From NCBI RefSeq assembly GCF_018325905.1, contig NZ_AP021901.1, positions 4,278,001 to 4,342,000 of the forward strand: a DNA stretch of 64,000 bases. The letters are read 5' to 3'. Under the pieces are notes generated by a model, which saw nothing but the letters and a program-made list of their open reading frames with translations, was not told the origin of the DNA and ran no database searches. Both the position numbers and the translations under genes were made by a program. This DNA comes from Pseudomonas sp. St316 (GTDB lineage Bacteria; Pseudomonadota; Gammaproteobacteria; Pseudomonadales; Pseudomonadaceae). Shown one piece after another: positions 1-8,734 of this stretch; the stretch's first letter is position 1; every line of letters starts with the position of its first letter.

Positions 1-1282
1 GGCCGGTGTTGAGCAACGCGGTGGCGGCGAATTCAGCGGTGCGGTCGGCGTGAAAGCCGGTGATGCGGCTCTTGGTGTTTTGCAGGCCGTAGCGCAACAC
101 GTCGTCATTGGGTGCGCCGAGCAGGGCGTCGAGGATGTGGTCGGGCAACACAAACGCGGTGACGAACAACAGGTCCTTTCGCGCCCCCTTGATGATGTCT
201 ACGAAGCGATCCAGGTCGCCCTCCCCGATGCGCGGCGAGAACCCGGCGAACAGCGCCTGCCCCGGGTCCATGGGGTTGTGCTCGGTCAGCCACTGGCGCG
301 TCGCATCGACGTCCTGCGGGGCGGCCCAGATCTGCTCGAACACCTGGAGGTAGCTGTCGCTCACCCGAGGGTCGTCCAGCACATGAACGACGTTGGCCTG
401 GCGATAGACACCGTTGGCGGTGAAGTTGGTGCTGCCGCACAGCACGGCTTCGGGTTGTCGTGAACCGCTGCCCTGCACCTTGCTCAGCACGATGAACTTG
501 TTGTGAAAAATGTTGTGGGTGACCCGCCCACGCTTGTTGGCCGCAGGCATGTTCTCGAGGCTGGCTTCGTTGCGTGCCGTGGTGTCGTCTCCCGGCTCGG
601 CGTGATACAGCACTCGAACCTGGGCGCCACGAGTGTGAGCGGCGGTCACCGCATCGACGATCACCGGCAGTTCGTATTCATAAATGGCGACATCCAGGGC
701 CCAATTGGCATCCAGCGCCCGATCGATAAAACCGGTCAGGCGCCCCAGTAAGCCATTTTCCAACCAGCGACGCGGGGCGTCGGGCCAGTCATCGATGGAC
801 AGGTGCTTGTTGGCGTCGATCAGCGCGTCCACTTCAGGAAACTTGCGCTGGAACGCCTGGCTGGCGGCCACGGCACGGTTGAAGATCACCCGCTGGTTGG
901 CCGGCTGTCCGTCGTCGCTGGTGACGGTGACCTCCAGGCATTCGCCCAACTGCGGTGCATCGGGGCTGCCGTAGGCCAGATGCACGCGGTAGTGGATCGT
1001 CACGCCAGGGTTGACCGCGTAGTCGGCCCAGCGAAATTTCTGCAAGGGCGCCTTGTCGCTGGGCGTGGCATGAAACTGGGGAAACGTATGGGCCTTGTCG
1101 GGGAAGGTCAGGCTGTTGAACAGGAACAGCCAGGGCTTGTCACCCTGCTGCTTCTCGATGGCAAAGCCCAGCAAGCCCTTGCGCCGGTGTTCGGCCAAGT
1201 CCATGGCGAGCAGCACGCCGTTGGTGCCGGCATAGGCCTTGACCCGAAAATCGTCCTGGGCGTTGGTGACGAGTACGCGCAT
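1..1282 (-). CDS. Phospholipase D-like domain protein (3' end outside window)
   Basis: The reading frame starts at 1282 behind an AGGAG-like site (CAGGAGTGAACC) and runs off the left edge with no stop, giving about 427 visible residues beginning MRVLVTNAQDDFRVKAYAG. Around residues 260-300 it carries HNKFIVLS followed by GSTNFT, the arrangement of a PLD-superfamily HKD motif. The acidic residue normally at the eighth position of HxKxxxxD is Ser here. A second HKD motif would be expected near or beyond the visible end. The family includes phosphodiesterases, nucleases and transphosphatidylases, so the substrate cannot be named. No signal peptide is visible. The gene is separated from the chelatase gene by a REP pair and looks monocistronic here. 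Confidence 0.8.
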   Translation of the reverse strand, partial: MRVLVTNAQDDFRVKAYAGTNGVLLAMDLAEHRRKGLLGFAIEKQQGDKPWLFLFNSLTFPDKAHTFPQFHATPSDKAPLQKFRWADYAVNPGVTIHYRVHLAYGSPDAPQLGECLEVTVTSDDGQPANQRVIFNRAVAASQAFQRKFPEVDALIDANKHLSIDDWPDAPRRWLENGLLGRLTGFIDRALDANWALDVAIYEYELPVIVDAVTAAHTRGAQVRVLYHAEPGDDTTARNEASLENMPAANKRGRVTHNIFHNKFIVLSKVQGSGSRQPEAVLCGSTNFTANGVYRQANVVHVLDDPRVSDSYLQVFEQIWAAPQDVDATRQWLTEHNPMDPGQALFAGFSPRIGEGDLDRFVDIIKGARKDLLFVTAFVLPDHILDALLGAPNDDVLRYGLQNTKSRITGFHADRTAEFAATALLNTG

Positions 1283-1361
1283 GGTTCACTCCTGTGAGAG
1301 GGCCGCCTGAGCATAGTGCAGTGATGCGGGTTAAGGGGAGATCCGGGACCGAGGTGATGCT

Positions 1362-1457
1362 AATCGCGAGCAAGCTCGCTCCCACAGGGGGACTGGGTGT
1401 TCATCCGTTATGTGCGCACAGCGAAACCAGATGTGGGAGCGAGCTTGCTCGCGATGG
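1362..1457. repeat. REP pair (inverted doublet)
   Basis: Two inverted copies of the ATCGCGAGCAAGCTCGCTCC unit are separated by about 40 bases. Here the ATCGCG ends face outward and the CCCACA ends face inward, the less common orientation in this window. It fills the gap between the PLD-like gene and the chelatase gene. Confidence 0.9.
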
Positions 1458-1480
1458 GGCCTTCACAGTCAAAGAACATT

Positions 1481-2146
1481 TCAAGTGGTCTCATCGATGT
1501 GCCGATACTCAGCCCCCAGCTGCCCCGCCAACTGCCGGGCCCGGCCCAGGCGAATCGGGCCGCGCTCGATGTCGATCAACAGGCACGGGCAGTCGAGTGG
1601 CGGCGCCGTCAAGCCGTCCTTCAGCCGTCCGTCCGTCATCACCAGCACCCGCCGCTGCTCAGCCGGGTAGCGCTTGCGCCGGGCTTGCAGCCAACGACCG
1701 GCCTCTTGCAGCGCCGCTTGCAACGGCGTCCCGCCTCCGGCGCCGAGTTCGTCGAGCCACTCCCGCAGGCCGGCGGAGGCCTTGAGCCCTTGCACCTGCC
1801 AGTTCGGTTGCGTGCCGCTGGCCGTCAACAGCGCCAAGCGGGCGCGCTGTCGGTAGGCTTCGTCGAACAACTGCGCCAGCAGGCCTTTGCCATCACTCAA
1901 GGCGCGATGACGACGGGTCGAGGCCGACGCATCGACGATCACCAGCCACAGCTCATGGGGCGACCGATGGCGAGCGTGCCAGCGCAGGTCCTCACGCAAA
2001 CGTGGCCGACCATTAAGCAACGTCCCCGGCCAGTTCACCGCGCCGCTGGCCGCCGCTTTGCTGCGGCCCTGGCGGCCCTGGTCAAGTCGTCCTGCACGGG
2101 GTCTGGCATCCGCCCCCGCAGCCGAACGGGGGCGAATGCCTAGGGC
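1481..2146 (-). CDS. chlD: vWA (ChlD-type) half of cobalt chelatase, probably made by -1 frameshifting from the upstream ATPase gene
   Basis: This frame encodes a von Willebrand A domain with an intact MIDAS motif (VDASAS, D-x-S-x-S) and a later TDGRLKDG loop, preceded by a Gly/Arg/Ala-rich linker (KALGIRPRSAAGADARPR), as in ChlD/BchD medium subunits. The frame is open from about 2160, but the only in-frame start codon in the first 120 bases is a GTG at 2038 with no ribosome-binding site, and starting there would discard the linker. A -1 slip on A AAA AAG at 2152-2146 of the upstream chlI frame joins the two into one 552-residue ChlI-linker-vWA protein. The medium subunit would partner the ATPase ring and CobN in inserting cobalt into the corrin ring. 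If the GTG is used instead, the product is 185 residues. Confidence 0.85.
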   Translation of the reverse strand, partial: ALGIRPRSAAGADARPRAGRLDQGRQGRSKAAASGAVNWPGTLLNGRPRLREDLRWHARHRSPHELWLVIVDASASTRRHRALSDGKGLLAQLFDEAYRQRARLALLTASGTQPNWQVQGLKASAGLREWLDELGAGGGTPLQAALQEAGRWLQARRKRYPAEQRRVLVMTDGRLKDGLTAPPLDCPCLLIDIERGPIRLGRARQLAGQLGAEYRHIDETT

Positions 2147-2152
2147 TTTTTT
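2105..2152 (-). promoter_or_regulatory. Programmed -1 ribosomal frameshift signal (slippery heptamer plus stem-loop)
   Basis: On the minus strand the last chlI codons are CCA AAA AAG CCC TAG, so A AAA AAG (2152-2146) is an in-phase -1 slippery heptamer identical to that of E. coli dnaX. Five bases later, 2140-2105 folds into a 14-bp stem (one G-U pair, otherwise Watson-Crick) with an 8-base loop. The strands are GGCATTCGCCCCCG and CGGGGGCGGATGCC. The zero-frame stop TAG lies just before the stem. After a -1 slip the next codons are GCC CTA GGC, which enter the vWA frame. I see no strong upstream Shine-Dalgarno-like stimulator. Confidence 0.85.
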
Positions 2153-3138
2153 GGCCAGCTCGGCACGTCACGCCGGGCACCGGTCGGCAATGCCCGGGCC
2201 GGCAGGTCGCCCCACTGGCCCTGGCCTTCGTTGGGTTCAGTGGGTTTTTCCGCGCCGGTCGGCGCCTGGGACGGTGCCGGTGCCGAATGCCCGCGCCGCC
2301 GGTGACGCAAGGCAAACTCGGCGACCGCATCGATGTCTTCATCGGCAATTGCAGCAGCCCCGCGCCAGGCGGCATGAGCCCGGGCCGCCCGCAACCAGAC
2401 CAGGTCGGCGCGCAAGCCATCGACCCCGGCGGCAAAACAACGCTCGGTGATCTGCGCCAGCGCAGCATCATCCAGGGCAATCCCGGCCAAGCGCTCGCGC
2501 GCCTGTTGGCAACGTTCGCGCAATTGTCGCTGGGCCGCTTCCCACTCGGTGCAGAACGCCAGCGGATCGCTGTCGAAATCCAACCGCCGCCGGATGATCT
2601 GGCCGCGTTCAGTCGGTGCAGTGTGACCGTCGAGGGCGACGTTCAAGCCAAAACGATCGAGCAACTGCGGGCGCAGCTCACCCTCTTCCGGGTTCATGGT
2701 GCCGATCAGCACAAAGCGCGCCGGATGCCGATGGGAAATGCCGTCGCGCTCAATCAGGTTGGTGCCGCTGGCGGCCACATCGAGCAGCAGGTCCACCAGG
2801 TGATCGGGCAGCAGGTTCACTTCATCGACGTACAGCACTCCGCCGTCGGCCTTGGCCAACACGCCGGGCGAAAACTGCGCGCGCCCTTCCCCCAGCGCCA
2901 CGTCCAGATCGAGAGTGCCTACCAAGCGCTCCTCGGTGGCGCCCAAGGGCAAGGTGACGAACTGACCGCTGGCCAGCAGATCCGCCAGGCCCCGGGCCAG
3001 CGTGGACTTGGCCATGCCGCGCGGCCCCTCGATCAGCACACCGCCGATCTTCGGATCGATGGCGGCCAGGCACAGCGCCAGTTTCAAGTCATCGGCGCCG
3101 ACCACGGCGCAGAGCGGGAAATGGGGGGTGTCGGTCAT
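2140..3138 (-). CDS. chlI: ChlI/CobS-like AAA+ ATPase subunit of cobalt chelatase
   Basis: A 332-residue AAA+ protein of the magnesium-chelatase I family. It has a Walker A-like GPRGMAKST near residue 40, Walker B as LYVDEVNLL, a sensor/Arg-finger region (NPEEGELRPQLLDRFG) and a C-terminal lid helix followed by a Pro/Gly-rich tail. It hydrolyses ATP to drive metal insertion, in complex with the vWA subunit and CobN. The zero-frame product ends in WPKKP at a TAG just inside the frameshift signal, so this short form would be the I-type subunit and the frameshifted form the D-type subunit. It lies downstream of cobN, consistent with a cobalt rather than magnesium role. A hairpin repeat occupies the 185 bases between it and cobN. 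Confidence 0.93.
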   Translation of the reverse strand: MTDTPHFPLCAVVGADDLKLALCLAAIDPKIGGVLIEGPRGMAKSTLARGLADLLASGQFVTLPLGATEERLVGTLDLDVALGEGRAQFSPGVLAKADGGVLYVDEVNLLPDHLVDLLLDVAASGTNLIERDGISHRHPARFVLIGTMNPEEGELRPQLLDRFGLNVALDGHTAPTERGQIIRRRLDFDSDPLAFCTEWEAAQRQLRERCQQARERLAGIALDDAALAQITERCFAAGVDGLRADLVWLRAARAHAAWRGAAAIADEDIDAVAEFALRHRRRGHSAPAPSQAPTGAEKPTEPNEGQGQWGDLPARALPTGARRDVPSWPKKP

Positions 3139-3165
3139 GTTGAATGTCTCATGGATGGTCGGTGG

Positions 3166-3266
3166 TAGGCGCTGCCGAAGGCTGCGATCTTTTGATTTTG
3201 ATCTTTCGCTTGAGATTCAAGCGATTGGGAAAAGATCGCAGCCTCGTTGCACTCGGCAGCTCCTAC
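3166..3266. repeat. Long imperfect hairpin repeat, family 2 (copy 1)
   Basis: About 100 bases with complementary ends (GCTGCCGAAGGCTGCGATC near the start, GATCGCAGCC and CTCGGCAGC near the end) flanking a variable centre. A related copy lies at 31646-31759. It is distinct from the REP pairs and sits between cobN and chlI. A short stretch GGGGATAAATCCCCTTGCCACA follows at about 3288-3310. Confidence 0.75.
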
Positions 3267-3323
3267 GGAAGGTACGGGCGACCCAGCGGGGATAAATCCC
3301 CTTGCCACAGGTCAATAGGCAAG

Positions 3324-6300
3324 TCAGCCATCTTCTTCTATGTCCAACAACAAATTCTCCAGCGCCTCGCGGTACTCGCCTGGCGCCTGCCACATCCCCC
3401 GCTGCTGCGCTTCGAGCATGCGCTCGGTCATGTCCCGCAGGGCGTCGGGGTTGTGCTGGCGGACGAAATCCCGGGTGTCCGCGTCGAGCAGGTAGGCATC
3501 GGCCAGCAAGGCGTACTGGTGATCGTCGATCAATTGGGTGGTGGCGTCGAAGGCAAACAGGTTGTCCACCGTCGCGGCCAGTTCGAACGCGCCTTTATAG
3601 CCGTGGCGCTTCACGCCGTCGATCCACTTCGGATTCGCTGCGCGGGAGCGGATGACGCGGTTGAGCTCTTCTTTCAGGGTGCGGATCCTGGGCAAGTCTG
3701 GCTGGCTGTGATCGCCATGGTAACTGGCTGCCGTGGCCCCACCGAGGGTCTCGACCGCTGCCAGCATGCCGCCCTGGAACTGGTAGTAATCGTTGGAATC
3801 GAGCAGGTCGTGCTCGCGGTTGTCCTGGTTCTGCAACACTGCCTGCACCTGGCTCAAGCGCCGGGAGAACTGCTCCCGCGCGGCAGTGCCTTCATCGCTG
3901 GCGCCGTAGGCGTAACCGCCCCAGTTCAGGTACACCTCGGCCAGATCCTCGCGGCTCTGCCACAAGCGACCGTCGATCGCGCCCTGCACGCCCGCGCCAT
4001 AGGCCCCGGGCTTGGCGCCGAAGATCCGCCAGCCGGCCTGGCGCGCCGCAGCTTGCGGCTCAAGACCCGATGCCAGCAAGGCTTCGCGTTCGCCACGCAC
4101 CTTGGCCGCCAAGGGGTTCAAGTCGTCCGGCTCATCGAGGGCGGCGACGGCCTGCACGGCGGCATCGAACAAGCGAATCAGGTTGGCAAAGGCGTCACGG
4201 AAGAAGCCGGACACGCGCAGCGTGACATCGACCCGAGGCCGGTCCAGCAGGCTCAACGGCAGGATCTCGAAGTCATCGACCCGTTGGCTACCCGTGGCCC
4301 ACACCGGACGCACGCCCATCAACGCCATGGCTTGGGCGATGTCATCGCCGCCGGTGCGCATGGTGGCGGTACCCCATACCGACAGGCCGAGCTGACGCAG
4401 GTGATCACCGTGGTCCTGCAAGTGCCGCTCAAGGATCAGGTTCGCCGACTGGAAACCGATGCGCCACGCCGTGGTGGTGGGCAGGTTGCGCACGTCCACC
4501 GAGAAGAAATTGCGCCCAGTGGGCAACACATCGAGGCGCCCGCGGCTCGGCGCGCCGCTGGGGCCAGCCGGCACGAAGCGCCCGTTCAAGGCATCGAGCA
4601 GGCCGCGCATTTCCGCCGGGCCGCAAGCGTCCAGGCGCGGAGCCACGACGGATCGCAGGTTCTCAATGATGCTGCCCACCACCTCCCAACTCGGCGCGTC
4701 GAGCGGCTCCACCGCACCGTCCAGCGCCTGCTCGATCAACTGCCCAGCGAACAGCTCCAGGCGTTCGCGGGTATCGCCGGCGGTGCGCCAAGGCTCGGCG
4801 CTGACCTGACCCAACGCCTCGGGACGGTCGCCAGTCCAGGGTTCGGCCAAGGCACAATCCAGCGGATCGAAATCCAGCCCGAACGCCTTGGCCAACGCGC
4901 GCAACAGACTCGACTGCGCACCTTTGCCGTCGCCCCGGGGAATGCGCAGCAACGCCAGCAGCGTGTCGATGCGCAGCCGTCCGCTGGGCGATTCACCAAA
5001 AATGTGCAGGCCATCGCGGATCTGCGACTCCTTCAAGTCGCACAGGTAGGTGTCCAGGCGTGGCAGCCAGATCGCCGCGTCGGCGTCGCTGTCGAGCCCG
5101 GCATCGAGTTGCAGTTCGCGGTCGATGTGCGTCTCGCGCACCAGGTTGAGGATGTCCCGTTGCAGCTCCCGGGCACGGCGCGGATCGAGCAGTTGCGCCT
5201 CGTAGTACTCGTCAGCCAGCAGCTCGAGGTTACGCAGCGGCCCGTAGGTTTCGGCCCGGGTCAGCGGCGGCATCAAGTGGTCGATGATCACCGCCTGGGT
5301 GCGCCGCTTGGCCTGGGCGCCCTCACCCGGGTCGTTGACGATGAACGGATAGATATTCGGCAGCGGGCCCAACAACACGTCCGGCCAGCAGTTTTCCGAC
5401 AACCCGACGCCCTTGCCCGGCAGCCATTCGAGGTTGCCGTGCTTGCCGACGTGGATCACTGCGTGGACGCCGTAGGTGTGGCGCAACCAGAAATAAAACG
5501 CCAGGTAACCGTGGGGAGGCACCAGGTCCGGATCGTGGTACACCGCGCTCGGATCGACCTGATAACCGCGCGCCGGCTGGATGCCGACGAAGGTCAGGCC
5601 CAGGCGCAGGCCGGCGACCATCAAGCGTCCCTCGCGAAACATCGGGTCCTGCGCCGGCGAGCCCCAGCGCGCCAGCACCGCTTGGCGATTGGCTTCGGGC
5701 AACGCGTCGAACATGGCCTGGTAAGCGTCGAGGGCCAAGCTCTGGTGGCACGGTCGCAGGTCGAGGCTGTCCAGGTCGTTGCTGACACCACCGAGCAACT
5801 GCTGGATCAACGCAGTGCCGCTTCCTGGCAACTCGACCGGCAGCGGATAACCCTCGGTTTGCATGGCGCGCAGGATATTCAGCGCCGCCGCCGGGGTGTC
5901 GAGGCCGACACCGTTGCCGATACGCCCGTCTCGGGTCGGGTAGTTGGCGAGGATCAGCGCCACGCGCTTTTGCGCGTTGGGCAGGCGCGCCAGGGTGGTC
6001 CAGCGCCGGGCCAGTTCGGCGACAAAATCCATGCGTTCGGGCACGGCGCGGTAGCAGACCACGTCACTCTGGCTGCGCTCGCTGCGCCAGGCCAGGTCCT
6101 TGAAACTGATGGGGCGACTGATGATCCGTCCGTCCAGTTCCGGCAAGGCGATGTGCATCGCCAGGTCCCGCGGCCCCAAACCCTGCTCGCTGGCACGCCA
6201 GCCGGGTTCGTTGTCCTGGGCGCAGATCGCCTGGATCACCGGAATGTTACGGCGAAATGGCCGCAGATGCGGGGCCTCGGGGCTGGATTGAGCGAAGCCG

Positions 6301-7097
6301 GTGGTGTTGATAATGACGCCGGCTTCGACCTCATCCAACCAGTCTTGCACCCGTGCCAGGCAACCGGGCTCCTTGAGGCTGGCCACGGCAATGGGCAGCG
6401 GATTGAGCCCCGCCCCTTGCAGGCGCTGGCAGAACACGTCGATGAACGCGGTGTTCGCCGCTTGCAGGTGGGAGCGATAGAACAACACCGCCGCCACCGG
6501 TTGCCCGGCGCTCCAGTCGGCTTGCCAATCGGCGAGGTTGGCACTGGTTTTCGCCGGGTGATAGATGGCCGTGCGTGGCAAGGCCTGCGGCTCGGCCCAC
6601 GGATAATCGCGGCCAAACCATTGGCTGCCCAGGTTGTGAAACAGGTCCAGGGCATTGCCCAGCCCGCCCTGGCGCAAGAACTGCCAGAGCCGGTCGCGGT
6701 CTTCGCAGGGCACGTTGCTCAGGTCGCTGAGTTCCGGGTCCGGACGATCATCCCCCGGCACCAGAATCAGCTTCACCCCGCGCCCGGCCAGTTCCATCAG
6801 GCGCTCGATGCCGTAACGCCAATAGCCGATGCCGCCATGCAGCGACAGCAGGATGACCTTGGCGTGGCGCAGCACGTCGTCGAAATACAGATCCACCGAG
6901 GCGTGGTTCTGCACCTGCATCGGGTTGGCCAGGCGAAACTGCGGGTAGTCATCCGGCAACTGCCGCGCCGCTTCGGCCAGCAATGCCAGGCTGGAGTCGC
7001 CGCTGCACAGGATCACCAGTTCGGCGGGGGTTTGCCCCAGGTCGGCAATGTTGTCATCCGACACGAACCCGCCGGGCTGGGTCCTGAGCAGGTGCAT
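3324..7097 (-). CDS. cobN: Cobaltochelatase large subunit CobN
   Basis: A 1257-residue protein matching the CobN/BchH large chelatase subunit in length and sequence throughout. It binds hydrogenobyrinic acid a,c-diamide and cobalt, and inserts the metal in an ATP-dependent reaction with the AAA+/vWA partners. The conserved stretch VIHVGKHGNLEWLPGKGVGL carries the family's His residues (HxxKHGxxEWLPGK). It starts at 7097, three bases after the cobW stop, so cobW and cobN are cotranscribed and both lie under the cobalamin riboswitch at about 8266-8445. No cobS/cobT genes of the alphaproteobacterial type are present, and the ChlI/ChlD-like gene downstream would supply the other subunits. Confidence 0.96.
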   Translation of the reverse strand: MHLLRTQPGGFVSDDNIADLGQTPAELVILCSGDSSLALLAEAARQLPDDYPQFRLANPMQVQNHASVDLYFDDVLRHAKVILLSLHGGIGYWRYGIERLMELAGRGVKLILVPGDDRPDPELSDLSNVPCEDRDRLWQFLRQGGLGNALDLFHNLGSQWFGRDYPWAEPQALPRTAIYHPAKTSANLADWQADWSAGQPVAAVLFYRSHLQAANTAFIDVFCQRLQGAGLNPLPIAVASLKEPGCLARVQDWLDEVEAGVIINTTGFAQSSPEAPHLRPFRRNIPVIQAICAQDNEPGWRASEQGLGPRDLAMHIALPELDGRIISRPISFKDLAWRSERSQSDVVCYRAVPERMDFVAELARRWTTLARLPNAQKRVALILANYPTRDGRIGNGVGLDTPAAALNILRAMQTEGYPLPVELPGSGTALIQQLLGGVSNDLDSLDLRPCHQSLALDAYQAMFDALPEANRQAVLARWGSPAQDPMFREGRLMVAGLRLGLTFVGIQPARGYQVDPSAVYHDPDLVPPHGYLAFYFWLRHTYGVHAVIHVGKHGNLEWLPGKGVGLSENCWPDVLLGPLPNIYPFIVNDPGEGAQAKRRTQAVIIDHLMPPLTRAETYGPLRNLELLADEYYEAQLLDPRRARELQRDILNLVRETHIDRELQLDAGLDSDADAAIWLPRLDTYLCDLKESQIRDGLHIFGESPSGRLRIDTLLALLRIPRGDGKGAQSSLLRALAKAFGLDFDPLDCALAEPWTGDRPEALGQVSAEPWRTAGDTRERLELFAGQLIEQALDGAVEPLDAPSWEVVGSIIENLRSVVAPRLDACGPAEMRGLLDALNGRFVPAGPSGAPSRGRLDVLPTGRNFFSVDVRNLPTTTAWRIGFQSANLILERHLQDHGDHLRQLGLSVWGTATMRTGGDDIAQAMALMGVRPVWATGSQRVDDFEILPLSLLDRPRVDVTLRVSGFFRDAFANLIRLFDAAVQAVAALDEPDDLNPLAAKVRGEREALLASGLEPQAAARQAGWRIFGAKPGAYGAGVQGAIDGRLWQSREDLAEVYLNWGGYAYGASDEGTAAREQFSRRLSQVQAVLQNQDNREHDLLDSNDYYQFQGGMLAAVETLGGATAASYHGDHSQPDLPRIRTLKEELNRVIRSRAANPKWIDGVKRHGYKGAFELAATVDNLFAFDATTQLIDDHQYALLADAYLLDADTRDFVRQHNPDALRDMTERMLEAQQRGMWQAPGEYREALENLLLDIEEDG

Positions 7098-7100
7098 GGC

Positions 7101-8165
7101 TTAGGCCCCGAGGGCGGCGCGCAACTGCGCTTCGAGCAGCGCGGCGTCGAGCGCCTGGCCGATCAGCACCAGACGGGTGACTCGCGCTTCGTCGGCGCCC
7201 CACTGACGGTCGAAATGCTTGTCGAAACGCGTGCCGACGCCCTGGATCAGCAAGCGCATCGGCTTGTTCGGGATCGCTGCGAAACCCTTGACCCGCAACA
7301 CACCGTGCTGGACCACCAGCTGCGTCAGCGCGTCCAGCAACAGGCTTTCGTCGGCCTGGGGCAACTCGATGGAAATAGAGTCGAAGGCGTCATGATCGTG
7401 GTCGTCATCATCGCCATCGTGGTGATGGTCGTGATGGCTGTGGCGGCCGTCGATGTGTTCTTCGGAACCGGCACCCAGGCCGATCAACACGTCCAGCGGC
7501 AGGCGACCGCTGCTGGCTTCGATGACCTTGACCGCCGGCGGCAGCTCTTCGGCGACTTCCAGGCGCACCTTGGCCAGGTCTTCGGGGCTGATCAGGTCGG
7601 CCTTGTTGAGGATCACCAGGTCGGCGCTTGCCAGTTGGTCGGCGAACAGTTCGTGCAGCGGCGATTCGTGATCCAGGTTGGGATCGAGTTTGCGCTGCGC
7701 ATCGACCTGGTCGGGGAACGCGGCAAAGGTGCCGGCGGCCACGGCCGGGCTGTCGACCACGGTGATCACTGCGTCGACGGTGCAGGCGCTGCGGATTTCC
7801 GGCCACTGGAAAGCCTGGACCAGCGGCTTGGGCAGGGCCAGGCCGGAGGTTTCGATGAGGATGTGGTCGAGGTCGCCACGCCGGGCCACCAGTTCGCGCA
7901 TCACTGGGAAGAACTCTTCCTGCACCGTGCAGCACAGGCAACCGTTGGCCAGTTCATAGACGCGACCGTTGGCTTCTTCTTCGGTGCAGCCGATGGAGCA
8001 CTGCTTGAGGATCTCGCCGTCGATGCCCAGCTCGCCGAATTCGTTGACGATCACGGCGATGCGACGGCCCTGGGCGTTGTCGAGCATGTGCCGCAGCAAG
8101 GTGGTCTTACCCGAGCCGAGGAAACCAGTGACGATGGTGACGGGAAGTTTGGCCAGTGTTTTCAT
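7101..8165 (-). CDS. cobW: CobW-family metal-chaperone GTPase
   Basis: The start at 8165 (MKTLAKLPVTIVTGF) is chosen because it follows an AAAGGGC site and places the P-loop GFLGSGKTT at residues 13-21; upstream sequence in frame belongs to the leader. The product is 354 residues. Visible motifs are the P-loop, GCLCC (the CxCC metal-binding motif of COG0523 GTPases), NKAD for guanine recognition, and a His/Asp-rich stretch (HSHHDHHHDGDDDDHDHD) before the C-terminal CobW_C domain. It probably delivers cobalt to the chelatase. The position directly upstream of cobN and behind a cobalamin riboswitch favours a true CobW over the zinc-related paralogues. Confidence 0.95.
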   Translation of the reverse strand: MKTLAKLPVTIVTGFLGSGKTTLLRHMLDNAQGRRIAVIVNEFGELGIDGEILKQCSIGCTEEEANGRVYELANGCLCCTVQEEFFPVMRELVARRGDLDHILIETSGLALPKPLVQAFQWPEIRSACTVDAVITVVDSPAVAAGTFAAFPDQVDAQRKLDPNLDHESPLHELFADQLASADLVILNKADLISPEDLAKVRLEVAEELPPAVKVIEASSGRLPLDVLIGLGAGSEEHIDGRHSHHDHHHDGDDDDHDHDAFDSISIELPQADESLLLDALTQLVVQHGVLRVKGFAAIPNKPMRLLIQGVGTRFDKHFDRQWGADEARVTRLVLIGQALDAALLEAQLRAALGA

Positions 8166-8265
8166 CGGATGCCCTTTGGCAAGGTGGCGGGCAAACGGGA
8201 CGACAACCGCTGGCACAAGCGTGCGCGGAAGATTTCGCCACCGGATCACCCCGCCCGGTTGTAGT

Positions 8266-8445
8266 GAGAATCTGTCTCGAGGCAGGTCTCCTGGCTGACG
8301 GCGGGCCAGTCTTTGGACTGGCGATGACTGCGCCTTCCCGTGTGTCCATCGTAAAAATGGCATGCACAGTGGCCTTGCAGAAACAGCACCGTTCACAGTT
8401 GCGGGGGCAGCCGCGGCTTGGACCGCGTTCCCTTCTTAGCTCCGG
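8266..8445 (-). promoter_or_regulatory. Cobalamin riboswitch upstream of cobW-cobN
   Basis: Read on the minus strand, the leader contains GCTGCCCCCGCAACTGTGAA, then GGGAAGGCGCAGTCATCGCC, and ends in the B12-box AGCCAGGAGACCTGCC at 8296-8281. These are the conserved blocks of the adenosylcobalamin riboswitch in the correct order. About 115 bases separate the B12 box from the cobW start. Binding of cobalamin is expected to lower cobW-cobN expression. The outer P1 stem boundaries are approximate. Confidence 0.93.
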
Positions 8446-8536
8446 CACATGCCGAAGAACCTCGAAGGCGCAAGGCTACGCAGGGTGTGGGGGCGGGTCA
8501 ATCTCCGCAAGCAAGTTCTGCGGTGTCCTTGCTACC

Positions 8537-8635
8537 GCTATCGCGAGCAAGCTCGCTCCCACATTGGATCTACATTGGTCTTGAATTTTGGGCCCGGCGC
8601 AAATCCTTGTGTGGGAGCGAGCTTGCTCGCGATTG
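8537..8635. repeat. REP pair between two divergent cobalamin riboswitches
   Basis: Inverted doublet in the ATCGCG-outward orientation, TATCGCGAGCAAGCTCGCTC at 8539 and GAGCGAGCTTGCTCGCGATT ending near 8634. It lies in the non-coding gap between the divergent riboswitch leaders, where promoters for both arms are also expected. Confidence 0.88.
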
Positions 8636-8734
8636 GGCAGCGCAGCGGCCCTCCCTCCGCATTGACGCCCGCCCCCGCCCATGCTCTCCTGTGCATGGTT
8701 TGCGTAGCTAACAGAACCGGCTACACAAACCACT

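Noticed and set aside
1481..2038. The vWA half as an independent gene from GTG 2038
   Set aside because: No ribosome-binding site precedes the GTG, it would cut off a ChlD-like linker, and a complete frameshift signal joins it to chlI. It is kept only as an alternative start.
3144..8264. A 1706-codon open frame on the plus strand
   Set aside because: It lies opposite cobN and cobW, which have clear family matches on the minus strand. Long antisense frames are common in GC-rich Pseudomonas DNA, and the sequence has no recognisable domain.
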